Shown piece by piece: positions 7,286-15,454 of a stretch of DNA of 22,930 bases. Under the pieces are notes generated by a model. It saw only the letters and a list, made by a program, of their open reading frames with translations, had not been told where the DNA came from and ran no database searches. How positions within the stretch are numbered: position 1 is the stretch's first letter; every line of letters starts with the position of its first letter. This stretch comes from FW021-bin31 sp964467635 (GTDB lineage Bacteria > Bacteroidota > Bacteroidia > Chitinophagales > Chitinophagaceae), in contig CAYXRN010000045.1 of NCBI GenBank assembly GCA_964467635.1, forward strand, positions 1-22,930. The letters run 5' to 3'. The translations under genes were made by a program, and so were the position numbers.

Positions 7286-8848
7286 TTACAGCTTTTTCCT
7301 TGCGCTTTCCACTTCTACTGTACTAATGCGGCCTGCGTCATTATTCCAGGAAGTGCGTATGTAAGAAAGTATATCAGCAATCTGTTGATCACTTAAAAAG
7401 TTAAATGCGGGCATCTTTTCCCCATCTTCACTATATTTATTTTTTATAGCCGCGTCTCCTTTCAAGACAATAGCAATAAGCGCGCTTGTTGTGCCTGTGA
7501 CAGTCGAGTTTCCATTGAGCGCCGGAAAAGTACCGGATACACCATTTCCATCAGGCCTATGGCATGAGGAACAATAGCTTTGATACAATATTTTAGGCTC
7601 GCTTCCAGAAATTTTTGAATCTACCGTCCCTGGCATCGGATTATTGACATCTACTTTTGATAAATTGTCCAAATCACTAATTCTTGCCACGCGGATGATG
7701 CGATCGTCCCTGGGCGTTCCTTTTCCCGCTTTCTTCCAATCTCTGTTACTTGTAGCAATATAAATATCACCTGACGGCGATACACATACATCTCGCAAAC
7801 GTCCATATTTATTGTTGAAAACAACCCTCTCCGATACGACAGCGTCTTTTTGTTTATTCAATTTTAATACTCTCAGGCTCGATCCTTTCAAGGTGGCTAT
7901 TAAAATGGAGTTACTCCATTCCGGAATTTTACTTGATCCGTAATAATCAATTCCGGACGGCGCAACAGTAGGAGTCCAGGCTTTTAGGGGGGGCAGAGTA
8001 TGCATGCTGTCGCTGAATGCCTGCTCTTTCGGTAAATTGGGATATCCCATAACGTCGGGCCATCCGTAATTTCCACCTTTTACGATCAAATTAACTTCGT
8101 CGTCACTTGCGGGCCCATTAGTAGAATTAAACAAAATACCATCCTTGGTATAAACCAGCCCCTCCGGAGCACGAAAGCCGAAGGCCCAGACCGGACTACC
8201 AGGAAATGGATTGTCTTTTGGTACAGATCCATCAATATTCAAACGAAGAATCTTCCCGTTCAGTGAGGTCGTATCTTGTGCATTCCGACTGTTACCCACA
8301 TCTCCTGTTGCCCAAAACACTTTTCCCTTAGGAGAAACGGCAACTCGAGATCCATTATGGTGCGTATTGCCTGGAATGTCAAGAAGCACTAACGGCTCTG
8401 TCAAAGTATCATTCCTGACCGTATAACGCTCTAGGCGCAAAACGATATCGGTGTCATTCACCTTATGGGTATAAGTCACAAAAACATAGACCGTTCCATT
8501 CTGAGTATAAACGTCCATTCCTAATAAACCTGGCGTTGTTCTCTTGTATACTTTTTTTTCTATATTAATTAAAGTCGTTTCCTTCCCGGTGTGAGGATCC
8601 ACCTTCCCAATAACACCCTTTTGCTCCGTAAACCAAATCTGATCATCAGGTCCCCATACAATTTCCCATGGAACTTCCAGTTCCGAAGCAACAGTAGTTA
8701 CTCCGATTTTTGTGCTGTCCAGTTGAAAAACCTCCTCAACGGGTGCATCAAATTTTTCCCGGGACGGCTCCTGACTACACGCGCTTAAGAAAGCCGTAGC
8801 CACCACTATAAGAAAAATTAAATATTTGTTATTTAATAAATAGCTCAT
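7286..8848 (-). CDS. PQQ-type sugar dehydrogenase fused to cytochrome c, lipoprotein
   Basis: A 520-residue predicted lipoprotein (lipobox LSAC, Cys24). Residues about 45-390 are a glucose/sorbosone dehydrogenase propeller, shown by PWEIVWGPDD, THHNGSRVAV (the catalytic-His region of soluble aldose dehydrogenases), LNGKILRLNIDGSVP, FGFRAPEGLVY and GGNYGWP. Residues about 415-500 are a class I cytochrome c with heme motif CSSCH (Cys426, Cys429, His430) and a probable axial Met479 in KMPAF. Electrons from sugar oxidation could therefore pass from PQQ to an attached heme. The start overlaps the transporter stop by 20 bp; it is the only Met that leaves the signal peptide complete. In many homologues the segment after FNST carries a Glu (EHGP-type); here it is NGPASDDEVN. 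PQQ use is inferred from the family, and no PQQ synthesis gene is in the window. Confidence 0.88.
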   Translation of the reverse strand: MSYLLNNKYLIFLIVVATAFLSACSQEPSREKFDAPVEEVFQLDSTKIGVTTVASELEVPWEIVWGPDDQIWFTEQKGVIGKVDPHTGKETTLINIEKKVYKRTTPGLLGMDVYTQNGTVYVFVTYTHKVNDTDIVLRLERYTVRNDTLTEPLVLLDIPGNTHHNGSRVAVSPKGKVFWATGDVGNSRNAQDTTSLNGKILRLNIDGSVPKDNPFPGSPVWAFGFRAPEGLVYTKDGILFNSTNGPASDDEVNLIVKGGNYGWPDVMGYPNLPKEQAFSDSMHTLPPLKAWTPTVAPSGIDYYGSSKIPEWSNSILIATLKGSSLRVLKLNKQKDAVVSERVVFNNKYGRLRDVCVSPSGDIYIATSNRDWKKAGKGTPRDDRIIRVARISDLDNLSKVDVNNPMPGTVDSKISGSEPKILYQSYCSSCHRPDGNGVSGTFPALNGNSTVTGTTSALIAIVLKGDAAIKNKYSEDGEKMPAFNFLSDQQIADILSYIRTSWNNDAGRISTVEVESARKKL

Positions 8849-10103
8849 ATACGTTGTTTATAGCTAGTGCAAACAAAATCAAAAGGCCTAATATTCCTGC
8901 TACCCTACTAAACCCTTTATTCTTGTATCTTCCCATTATTTTTCCATCATCGGCTATCAGAAATACTGCCAATCCAATAAAAGGCACAATAAAAATCGTT
9001 ACCGCTTGGGCAAGAATGATCAACTGAATGGGAAGACTTCCAAAAACTATGGCAATTATTGATCCGATGACAACGATTAGGGCGATCAGTCCTCGAATTT
9101 TTCCCGAATTCAAACTTCCTCCATACCCTAACGCATCGCCGGACAAAGTTCCCCCTAAAGTAGCATTCCCAATTAAGGAAGAAAAGGAGGCTCCAAAAAG
9201 ACCGGCAAGAAAGATATAGGACGCATATTCACCGAAAGCTGGTTTTAAAGCCTTTGCCATGTCCGTTGCCGAGGTTATAGTTACCCCTTTTGTATGCAAC
9301 ACAGACGCTGAACAAACCAACAAGATAGCGCTCATAAGGCCCAGAATACATAAACCCACAATACTCTCTTTACCAGTCTGTGCGACTTCAGGATGTAGCC
9401 TCCTCCGCTCCTGAACTAAATAGGATTGGTAACAAGCGCCCACAATAGAAAAACAGGAAGCCACAAAAGCAACTATTAGCCCCATAGAGCCGTGAGGAAT
9501 CGCAGGACGAAATCCTGTTATAATCTCGAGAGGATTCGGCTTGGATAAAACGAGAGTAGTCAAAAAAGCAAATAACATCAAAAAAATCAATGTAATCATC
9601 ACCTTCTCCAGTATTTTATAAAAGGCTCTGAAGAAAAGTAAGCTAATTACCGCAAGGTTAAAAACAATTACCCAAACAACCGGTGACGTATGAGTTGGTT
9701 CTGCAATTGACATGCTGATGCCAATAGAATTGCCGGCCTGAAAGGAAGAGGTAACCAAAAAGATCCCCAGACCTACGGCTATGCCAGCTGCCTTTCCCCA
9801 CTTTTTCGTGATAACGGTTAACAACGACATCTCTGTAGCCAGCCCAATCCTTGCCGACATATTCGTGAAAAGAATTAAAAAAAATACGGCTACCACTACA
9901 AGCCAAACCAGAGAGTAGTTATAATACGCACCCATCATTGTGGTAATCACAATTTTACTCGGACCAAAGACCAAAGCCGCTATTATAATACCTGGCCCTA
10001 GGGAACGTAACCAAGTCTTCCAAGAATAAAAAGAAGGCGTACTTCCTTCTTCCACTCCCGTCTCTTTTTGCGTTATCCGTGGTGTTGATACCCCCATACA
10101 CAT
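8829..10103 (-). CDS. Nramp-fold transporter lacking canonical metal-binding motifs
   Basis: A 424-residue integral membrane protein with about eleven hydrophobic segments and the Nramp (LeuT-fold) layout. TM1 carries GPGIIIAALVFGPSK: the usual DPGN metal motif is GPSK at residues 47-50, so the coordinating Asp is lost. In TM6, aligned on the conserved LVQER, the usual MPHN is SIVG (residues 219-222), so the Met ligand and the His are also lost. Both halves of the Mn/Fe site are therefore absent, while the fold, the LVQERR turn and the other helices are kept. A metal substrate is doubtful; an organic acid, amino acid or sugar-derived solute would fit the operon better, but this is inference. 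It is the first gene of the eight-gene block, follows a 390 bp intergenic region, and its stop overlaps the next gene. Met3 (10097) is an alternative start, and neither start has a strong ribosome site. Confidence 0.85.
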   Translation of the reverse strand: MCMGVSTPRITQKETGVEEGSTPSFYSWKTWLRSLGPGIIIAALVFGPSKIVITTMMGAYYNYSLVWLVVVAVFFLILFTNMSARIGLATEMSLLTVITKKWGKAAGIAVGLGIFLVTSSFQAGNSIGISMSIAEPTHTSPVVWVIVFNLAVISLLFFRAFYKILEKVMITLIFLMLFAFLTTLVLSKPNPLEIITGFRPAIPHGSMGLIVAFVASCFSIVGACYQSYLVQERRRLHPEVAQTGKESIVGLCILGLMSAILLVCSASVLHTKGVTITSATDMAKALKPAFGEYASYIFLAGLFGASFSSLIGNATLGGTLSGDALGYGGSLNSGKIRGLIALIVVIGSIIAIVFGSLPIQLIILAQAVTIFIVPFIGLAVFLIADDGKIMGRYKNKGFSRVAGILGLLILFALAINNVYELFIK

Positions 10104-10494
10104 TAATTCTATTTCTTAGTTCTACCGAATAAAAATCACCTTACTTATCCCAAACTGGAAGATCTTAATTTTAAGATCATCAAAGTTATACCTTTCACCG
10201 TACAAATACTTTACGTAATTTATCCAATAGTCCAACTATTTTATCAAATATTAATCTCGTTCGGGCCAAAAATCGCGCTTTTACTAAGACGTTCGCTCCG
10301 CAATATTCACCATTCGAAACAAGACGGATCTTTTCCATCTGCTTCTGTCGTCTATCAACTGCGCTCTTATTCTTCTCGATTCAGATACTCTGTTACGATA
10401 CGCTATCGCAGGGTTTATTCATAACAGATATGTATTTTCCCATTTATATGAAACATTTCCCTGTCAGTCAAAGAACAGTCTGCTCCCGCGCCAC
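10104..10494 (-). promoter_or_regulatory. Intergenic region upstream of the transporter operon
   Basis: This 391 bp region separates SusD from the transporter gene and holds no credible gene. Near the transporter end it has a Bacteroidota-type -7 match (TAACTTTG, minus strand, 10188-10181) followed by a palindrome. Near the SusD end a short perfect inverted repeat, CGATA-CGC-TATCG, lies at 10396-10408; with no T-run after it in the minus direction it is not a convincing intrinsic terminator. No -33 TTTG element stands at the usual spacing of about 19-21 bp. The size and content suggest a separate promoter for the eight-gene block. Confidence 0.4.
10161..10188 (-). promoter_or_regulatory. Candidate -7 element with adjacent palindrome (operator?)
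   Basis: On the minus strand TAACTTTG (10188-10181) matches the Bacteroidota -7 consensus TAnnTTTG. Two bases further on is an inverted repeat of two 8-base arms, GATCTTAA and TTAAGATC, around a 2-base centre (10178-10161). A repeat just downstream of a -7 box would cover the transcription start, a usual place for a repressor to bind. The nearest TTTG upstream (10206-10203) is only 14 bp away, short of the normal spacing, so the promoter is tentative. Confidence 0.3.
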
Positions 10495-12213
10495 TCACCA
10501 ACCCGGATTTTGCTCCAAGTTAGGATTTAACGTTATCTCACTCTCAGGTATTGAATTCAGGTAATCACGACCAATCTTAAACCCGTACCCATTAGGCATG
10601 GCCTCTTTAAACGGATCTAAGAAACCGTTCGCATCAACGCTGTAAGGATTTTGAGCGATTTGAGATGCCTTAAAACCCGTAGGTCTTTGACCGACAATTA
10701 GCTCGTCAGCGGCAGCCCAACGCGCTATATCATCCCAACGAAAACCTTCCAAAGCAAGCTCTACCCTCCGCTCTCTTCTAATCTCGTTAATGATGGGAGA
10801 CAGGGAAGGGAAGTTCCAATTAGGGTCGGTAGGAATGCCGCCAATTTTCAGATGGGGCATACCAACCCGGTCCCTTAGAATGTTAATAGACTGGTCCAAG
10901 TCCTGTTGGGTAAGCTCACCCAATTCGGCTTTTGCTTCAGCATAGTTTAACAATGCCTCAGCATATCTGTAAATAATTAATCCCTTCTCTCCATACTGTT
11001 GAATGTGGAATTCCATATGCGGATTATATCCTTTCTTAATAATATATCCACTAGGTGCCTGATAATCATTGGAACTATTTAATTTATTATACACTTCACT
11101 CCAGTTTTCCGTAGATCCATCTTCGTGGATCTTCCAAATCGCCTCCGGTGTAGCAATAGTCTGATAAAAACGAGGATCTCTATTTTCTTTTTCATCGGCC
11201 AGTTTGTCGTGTCCTTCAAATCTCGAGCTAACGCTGATTGGTTTACCATCATCACACAGATAAGCGTCTGCCAGTTGTTTCGTAATGGTATGCCCTACCG
11301 GCCTTTCCATCCTAAAATTGAGATCATGCGTAAAGCCTCTTTCGCCTCTTGTTAGTTCATTATCATATTCCCGCCAAAACAAGACTTCCGGATTAGACTC
11401 ATAACTCTGCTTAGAAAACAAGTCTTGATAGTCCCTTTCAGGGTGGCCAGTACTGTATATGGAATACTTTCCCGACTTCATTAACTGCAAAGCTGCTTCT
11501 GCTGCTTTCTTAAAGAATTTATTATAATCAGGATTTGGAACCCCAAAAGGGTCTCCTTCATGGTATTTCTCCCAGGTGCCTTCATAAAGCGCTACTCTAC
11601 TTTGAATTAATAGAGCCATCCATTTATTGACTCTTCCAGCCCCACGGCCGACCTCCCCAGACAAATACTGAACCGCAGAATCCAAAACACTAATAATATT
11701 GGTGGCTACTGTATCCCGTCTTGTTCTTTTATTATAGAGCTCAGGAGAGTTAGTCTTTAACGTCTTATCATACCATTGAATGTTACCGTAAGACTGTAAT
11801 AATTTAAAGTATATCAATCCTTTAAAAAAATAGGCTTCTCCAAGATATTGCTTGTAAGAATCCAGGCTATTATTCTTCTTTACTTTTTGATAGTGTGTCA
11901 GGAAGTAATTAATACTTCTGACATTTCCATAGCCTATACTCCCACTTGTGGAAACAGTTCTGGTACCCTCAAGGCGCGAACTCGGAGTTATGTTAATCTC
12001 ATTATCACTTGTGAAATCATTTCCATAATTATTATAGCTCGGAAACATAGAACTGGAATAATACTGATTTACATAAGTTTTCAAATCATTAGGCGTATTA
12101 AAATAGTCTACTTCTGTAATCTCATCTAACGGGGTACGGTCAAGAAAGTGTTTCTTACAAGAAAACAGAGTAATACTCAGAACGAAAATAATTCCTATCT
12201 TAAAATATTTCAT
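10495..12213 (-). CDS. RagB/SusD family nutrient-binding outer-membrane lipoprotein
   Basis: A 572-residue lipoprotein (lipobox LFSC, Cys19) of the SusD family, at normal family length. The mature N-terminus DRTPLDEITEVDYFNTPNDL is typical of the family. Helical TPR-like segments follow, including QYLGEAYFFKGLIYFKLLQSYG (about residues 122-143), and the C-terminal conserved block holds YRYAEALLNYAEAKAELG and IRRERRVELALEGFRWDDI. It is expected to cap the SusC channel as a lid and bind a glycan or glycoside at the surface. Its start is 18 bp after the SusC stop, the usual translationally linked pair. No ligand can be named, since SusD binding residues vary widely. It is the last gene of this block; the next gene is 391 bp away. 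Confidence 0.97.
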   Translation of the reverse strand: MKYFKIGIIFVLSITLFSCKKHFLDRTPLDEITEVDYFNTPNDLKTYVNQYYSSSMFPSYNNYGNDFTSDNEINITPSSRLEGTRTVSTSGSIGYGNVRSINYFLTHYQKVKKNNSLDSYKQYLGEAYFFKGLIYFKLLQSYGNIQWYDKTLKTNSPELYNKRTRRDTVATNIISVLDSAVQYLSGEVGRGAGRVNKWMALLIQSRVALYEGTWEKYHEGDPFGVPNPDYNKFFKKAAEAALQLMKSGKYSIYSTGHPERDYQDLFSKQSYESNPEVLFWREYDNELTRGERGFTHDLNFRMERPVGHTITKQLADAYLCDDGKPISVSSRFEGHDKLADEKENRDPRFYQTIATPEAIWKIHEDGSTENWSEVYNKLNSSNDYQAPSGYIIKKGYNPHMEFHIQQYGEKGLIIYRYAEALLNYAEAKAELGELTQQDLDQSINILRDRVGMPHLKIGGIPTDPNWNFPSLSPIINEIRRERRVELALEGFRWDDIARWAAADELIVGQRPTGFKASQIAQNPYSVDANGFLDPFKEAMPNGYGFKIGRDYLNSIPESEITLNPNLEQNPGW

Positions 12214-12231
12214 TATTGAGAATTTAATTAT

Positions 12232-15200
12232 TTAGAATCTAACATTAATACCAAAGGAGTAAGAGCGTGAAATAGGATATATTACTCCACTCGTAAGATA
12301 CCCCCCAAATTGGGGATCTGACGCGATAGCCGTCTCAGGATCAAATATCTCTGGCAACTCAGTTATCAATAATAAATTTTCACCAGAGAAGAAAACCCTT
12401 ACCCTTTCAATAAATATATTTTTTAATATCTTTTTGGGTAGGGTATATCCTATCTGCAGGTTCTTTAATCTAAAATATCCTGCGTTAAGAATATATTTAG
12501 ACTGTACCTGCCGGTTTTTCCTTGTCTCAGTTGAGAAATATGGCTTGGGAAGATAGGCATCTGTATTAGGACCCAACAGATTCGTCTCATCGGCAGGGCG
12601 CCAATAATCAAGAGCCGGTGAATTTTTATACAGTCCCGATCCGGTGGCTGATCTCGTCATACCCCAGAACTTTGTTGAGCTACGATCAGGGAAAAAGTCT
12701 CTTTTGGCTATTCCCTGCCAAAACATATTAAAATCTATATTCTTCCAATTTATTCCCAACGTAAAGTTAAGGTTATACCTTGGAGACGAATTTCCAATAA
12801 CCGCAATATCTCCATGGTCATCAATTGTTCTACTTCCATCGTCAATGACACCATTACCATCCACGTCTCGATACTTCATATCACCTGGCCCCCAACTATT
12901 ATAATATTTTGATTGGTCTGCCATTTTCTCTCCCTTCTCTTGTATAAGTCCTTCGCTAATTAAACCCCATATTTCTCCAACATCTTTTCCTGCATACCAT
13001 GTGTCAATAGTTCCCTTGTCATTTCTATATTTCAGAATAGTAGATCTGTTATCTCCGATCCCGAACTTAAGATTGTAGGAAAGGCTCCTCGAAATCTGGT
13101 CTTGCCACGCCAAAAGCAACTCAAACCCTACTGTTTTTAGTTTGGCGTTATTTTCTCTAGGAGCACTTGTCCCAAGCGTGTATGGCAAAGATACTGCCGG
13201 CCCTATCATGTTTGAAGTAATTCTTTTGTACCAATCGAATGTTAAGTCTAATCTCGAGTCTAAAAAGCTGGCATTTAATCCGAGGTTAAAGGTTGTAACG
13301 GTTTCCCAGGTAAGGTCTGCGGAAATAATTTGCGGATCTGTAGCATAGACGGGGCGTTCCTGAGCAAGAATCCAATCGAGCTCATTATGAATTTTAATCG
13401 GCGCTAAATAAGAATAATAATCGCTGACATTCTGGTTTCCCAAAGACCCATAGGATGCGCGCAGTTTAAAAGTATTCACATATGGCTTAATGGGCTTCCA
13501 AAAGTGTTCAGAGGAGATAACATAGCCAAGTGATGCAGAAGGGAAGAGCCCCCACCTGGATCCTTCACCAAAACGGGAAGAACCATCATAACGAGCGGTC
13601 AACCCTAAGAGGTATTTCTCCTTATAATTATAGTTTAATCTGCCAAAAACGCTTTGTGTAGCCCAATGAAAAAGCCTGTCATCAACTGTCTTATCACCCA
13701 AGGAAGTGGTTAAAGACGGAACTTCCTCTACAATTAAATTTGTTCCGGTAGCATTAAGCCTCGTATAAAATCGTTTGTCTTGCTCATATCCAATCATCGG
13801 TTTAAAATAATGCCGGTCGTTAATTTCAAATTCATAGGAGGAAATTATATTCGCCTTTTGATACTTACTTACCTCAAATAAAGAAGTATAGCCTGAGGTA
13901 GGTTTTCCTATATTACCAATACTACCGTCTCCATTTTCGACATCAATAGGCTTAGGATTTGTTGTATTTCTATTGCCTATATAATAATAGTTATAAGAAA
14001 TCTTCGTATTCCATCCTTTTATGGGTTCAATGTTGGTTCGAAATGTTAATAAAACTGCATCCTTATGGCTTTTGTCCCTTCCAGTACCTTGCTGTTGCCG
14101 GACAAGAGGTGATTGAATAGTTCCATTTATATTATAAAACGGCATCATAGGCGCAAACATTATCATTTCTCTAAATTGATGTTCCCGTCCTACAGTAGTT
14201 TCTCCTAATGGATAATTACTAAACCTATTGGTGTATTTGAGGCTGGGGCTAAAGGTCAGCCAGTCTGCTATTTTGGTATTAAGGTTAACTAAAACATTAT
14301 ATCTTTCATAATAATCATATCCATATGCATACATTCCATTTTGGTGCAAATAAGTGCCTCCTATATGATACTGTGTTCGTTCATTTCCACCGTCAACGTT
14401 GATATTGTGTTTCTGGCTAAAGGCATAATTGGCAATTAAAATGTGGGGCCAATCATAATTAGCATTTCCGTCTCTCCTTCCACCCCAAATGTAATCTATG
14501 GGATTTTCAGGATCATATTCATACGGAAAAGTACCATTCATGTATCCTTTTATCCTTTCCATCTGTTCTTTACTATACACATCTTTCGCCCCTATATTAT
14601 GAGAGGCCTCATTAAATGCAACGGCCCAAGTATAAGCATCTACATAATGCGGAACTTTTAAAGGTTGCGAGAAAGACAAATTGTTTGAGTATTTTATGTG
14701 TACTTTTCCATCTTTAGTACCCTTCTTTGTAGTAATTAAAATAACACCAAAAGCCGCTCTTGACCCATAGATCGCAGCTGCAGCAGCATCTTTCAAAATG
14801 GAGATACTCTCAATTTCATTTGGCTCGATATCGACCGGAAAGGACTCCACACCATCTACTAGAATTAAAGGACTCGTATTTCCATTAATGGAACCCATTC
14901 CTCTTATATTCCAGGAACTCGTAGAACCAGGTTCTCCGCCTCTCATCCCCATCGAGATATTCAAATTTGGTGAGGCTCCCTTAACCAAATCGCCAAGGTT
15001 GTACGCCGGTCGACCTTCTAGCTCCTCGTTGGAAATAACATCTACGGCTCCTGTTAAGCTAATTTTCTTTTGCTTTCCATAGCCAACTACAACTAGCTCA
15101 TCCAGTGAAGATGCAGAAGAAGTTAAACTAACTTTTATCGTGTTTCTACCATTCACAGGAACTGTCAAGTCTCGGTATCCTATATAAGAGAACACTAAAG

Positions 15201-15432
15201 AATCATTATCTTTTACCCCCTCTAACTTAAAAGCACCATTTTCATTAGTCAAAGCTCCATTGGACGTTCCTTTAACCCGTACCGTCACTCCAGTTAATAA
15301 ATTATTGCTCTCTTTAGATTGAACAGTTCCCGATACCATTTGTGCTTTCGTCACCGGTATCGCTAAAATGAAAATCGCACAAGAACTTACTAATATCCTA
15401 TATACATTATTGAGCGAAAATATACTTTTCAT
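12232..15432 (-). CDS. SusC/RagA family TonB-linked outer-membrane transporter
   Basis: A TonB-dependent transporter of 1066 residues from the start I choose at 15432 (MKSIFSLNNV). The frame is open to an upstream Met at 15510, but that adds 26 residues ahead of a clean signal peptide (cleavage near Ala30-Gln31) and would overlap the preceding gene. Residues about 33-105 are a carboxypeptidase-regulatory-like beta-sandwich. DELVVVGYG (111-119) is the TonB-box-like segment, and the plug (about 120-238) holds WNIRGMGSINGNTSPLILVDG and ILKDAAAAAIYGSRAAFGVI. The rest is a 22-strand-type barrel ending in SYSFGINVRF with the terminal aromatic. It has no N-terminal STN signalling domain, so it should not act directly through an anti-sigma factor. 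It pairs with SusD 18 bp downstream to import an oligosaccharide or similar ligand. Confidence 0.96.
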   Translation of the reverse strand: MKSIFSLNNVYRILVSSCAIFILAIPVTKAQMVSGTVQSKESNNLLTGVTVRVKGTSNGALTNENGAFKLEGVKDNDSLVFSYIGYRDLTVPVNGRNTIKVSLTSSASSLDELVVVGYGKQKKISLTGAVDVISNEELEGRPAYNLGDLVKGASPNLNISMGMRGGEPGSTSSWNIRGMGSINGNTSPLILVDGVESFPVDIEPNEIESISILKDAAAAAIYGSRAAFGVILITTKKGTKDGKVHIKYSNNLSFSQPLKVPHYVDAYTWAVAFNEASHNIGAKDVYSKEQMERIKGYMNGTFPYEYDPENPIDYIWGGRRDGNANYDWPHILIANYAFSQKHNINVDGGNERTQYHIGGTYLHQNGMYAYGYDYYERYNVLVNLNTKIADWLTFSPSLKYTNRFSNYPLGETTVGREHQFREMIMFAPMMPFYNINGTIQSPLVRQQQGTGRDKSHKDAVLLTFRTNIEPIKGWNTKISYNYYYIGNRNTTNPKPIDVENGDGSIGNIGKPTSGYTSLFEVSKYQKANIISSYEFEINDRHYFKPMIGYEQDKRFYTRLNATGTNLIVEEVPSLTTSLGDKTVDDRLFHWATQSVFGRLNYNYKEKYLLGLTARYDGSSRFGEGSRWGLFPSASLGYVISSEHFWKPIKPYVNTFKLRASYGSLGNQNVSDYYSYLAPIKIHNELDWILAQERPVYATDPQIISADLTWETVTTFNLGLNASFLDSRLDLTFDWYKRITSNMIGPAVSLPYTLGTSAPRENNAKLKTVGFELLLAWQDQISRSLSYNLKFGIGDNRSTILKYRNDKGTIDTWYAGKDVGEIWGLISEGLIQEKGEKMADQSKYYNSWGPGDMKYRDVDGNGVIDDGSRTIDDHGDIAVIGNSSPRYNLNFTLGINWKNIDFNMFWQGIAKRDFFPDRSSTKFWGMTRSATGSGLYKNSPALDYWRPADETNLLGPNTDAYLPKPYFSTETRKNRQVQSKYILNAGYFRLKNLQIGYTLPKKILKNIFIERVRVFFSGENLLLITELPEIFDPETAIASDPQFGGYLTSGVIYPISRSYSFGINVRF

Positions 15433-15454
15433 AATCTTATTTTTTAGATAAAAA

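Noticed and set aside
8829..8848. The 20 bp overlap as a sign of a frameshift or fusion
   Set aside because: Both proteins have complete and distinct ends (a transporter tail and a lipoprotein signal), so it is an ordinary operon overlap.
10396..10408. Inverted repeat CGATA-CGC-TATCG as a terminator for SusD
   Set aside because: The stem is only five pairs and no T-run follows in the direction of transcription.
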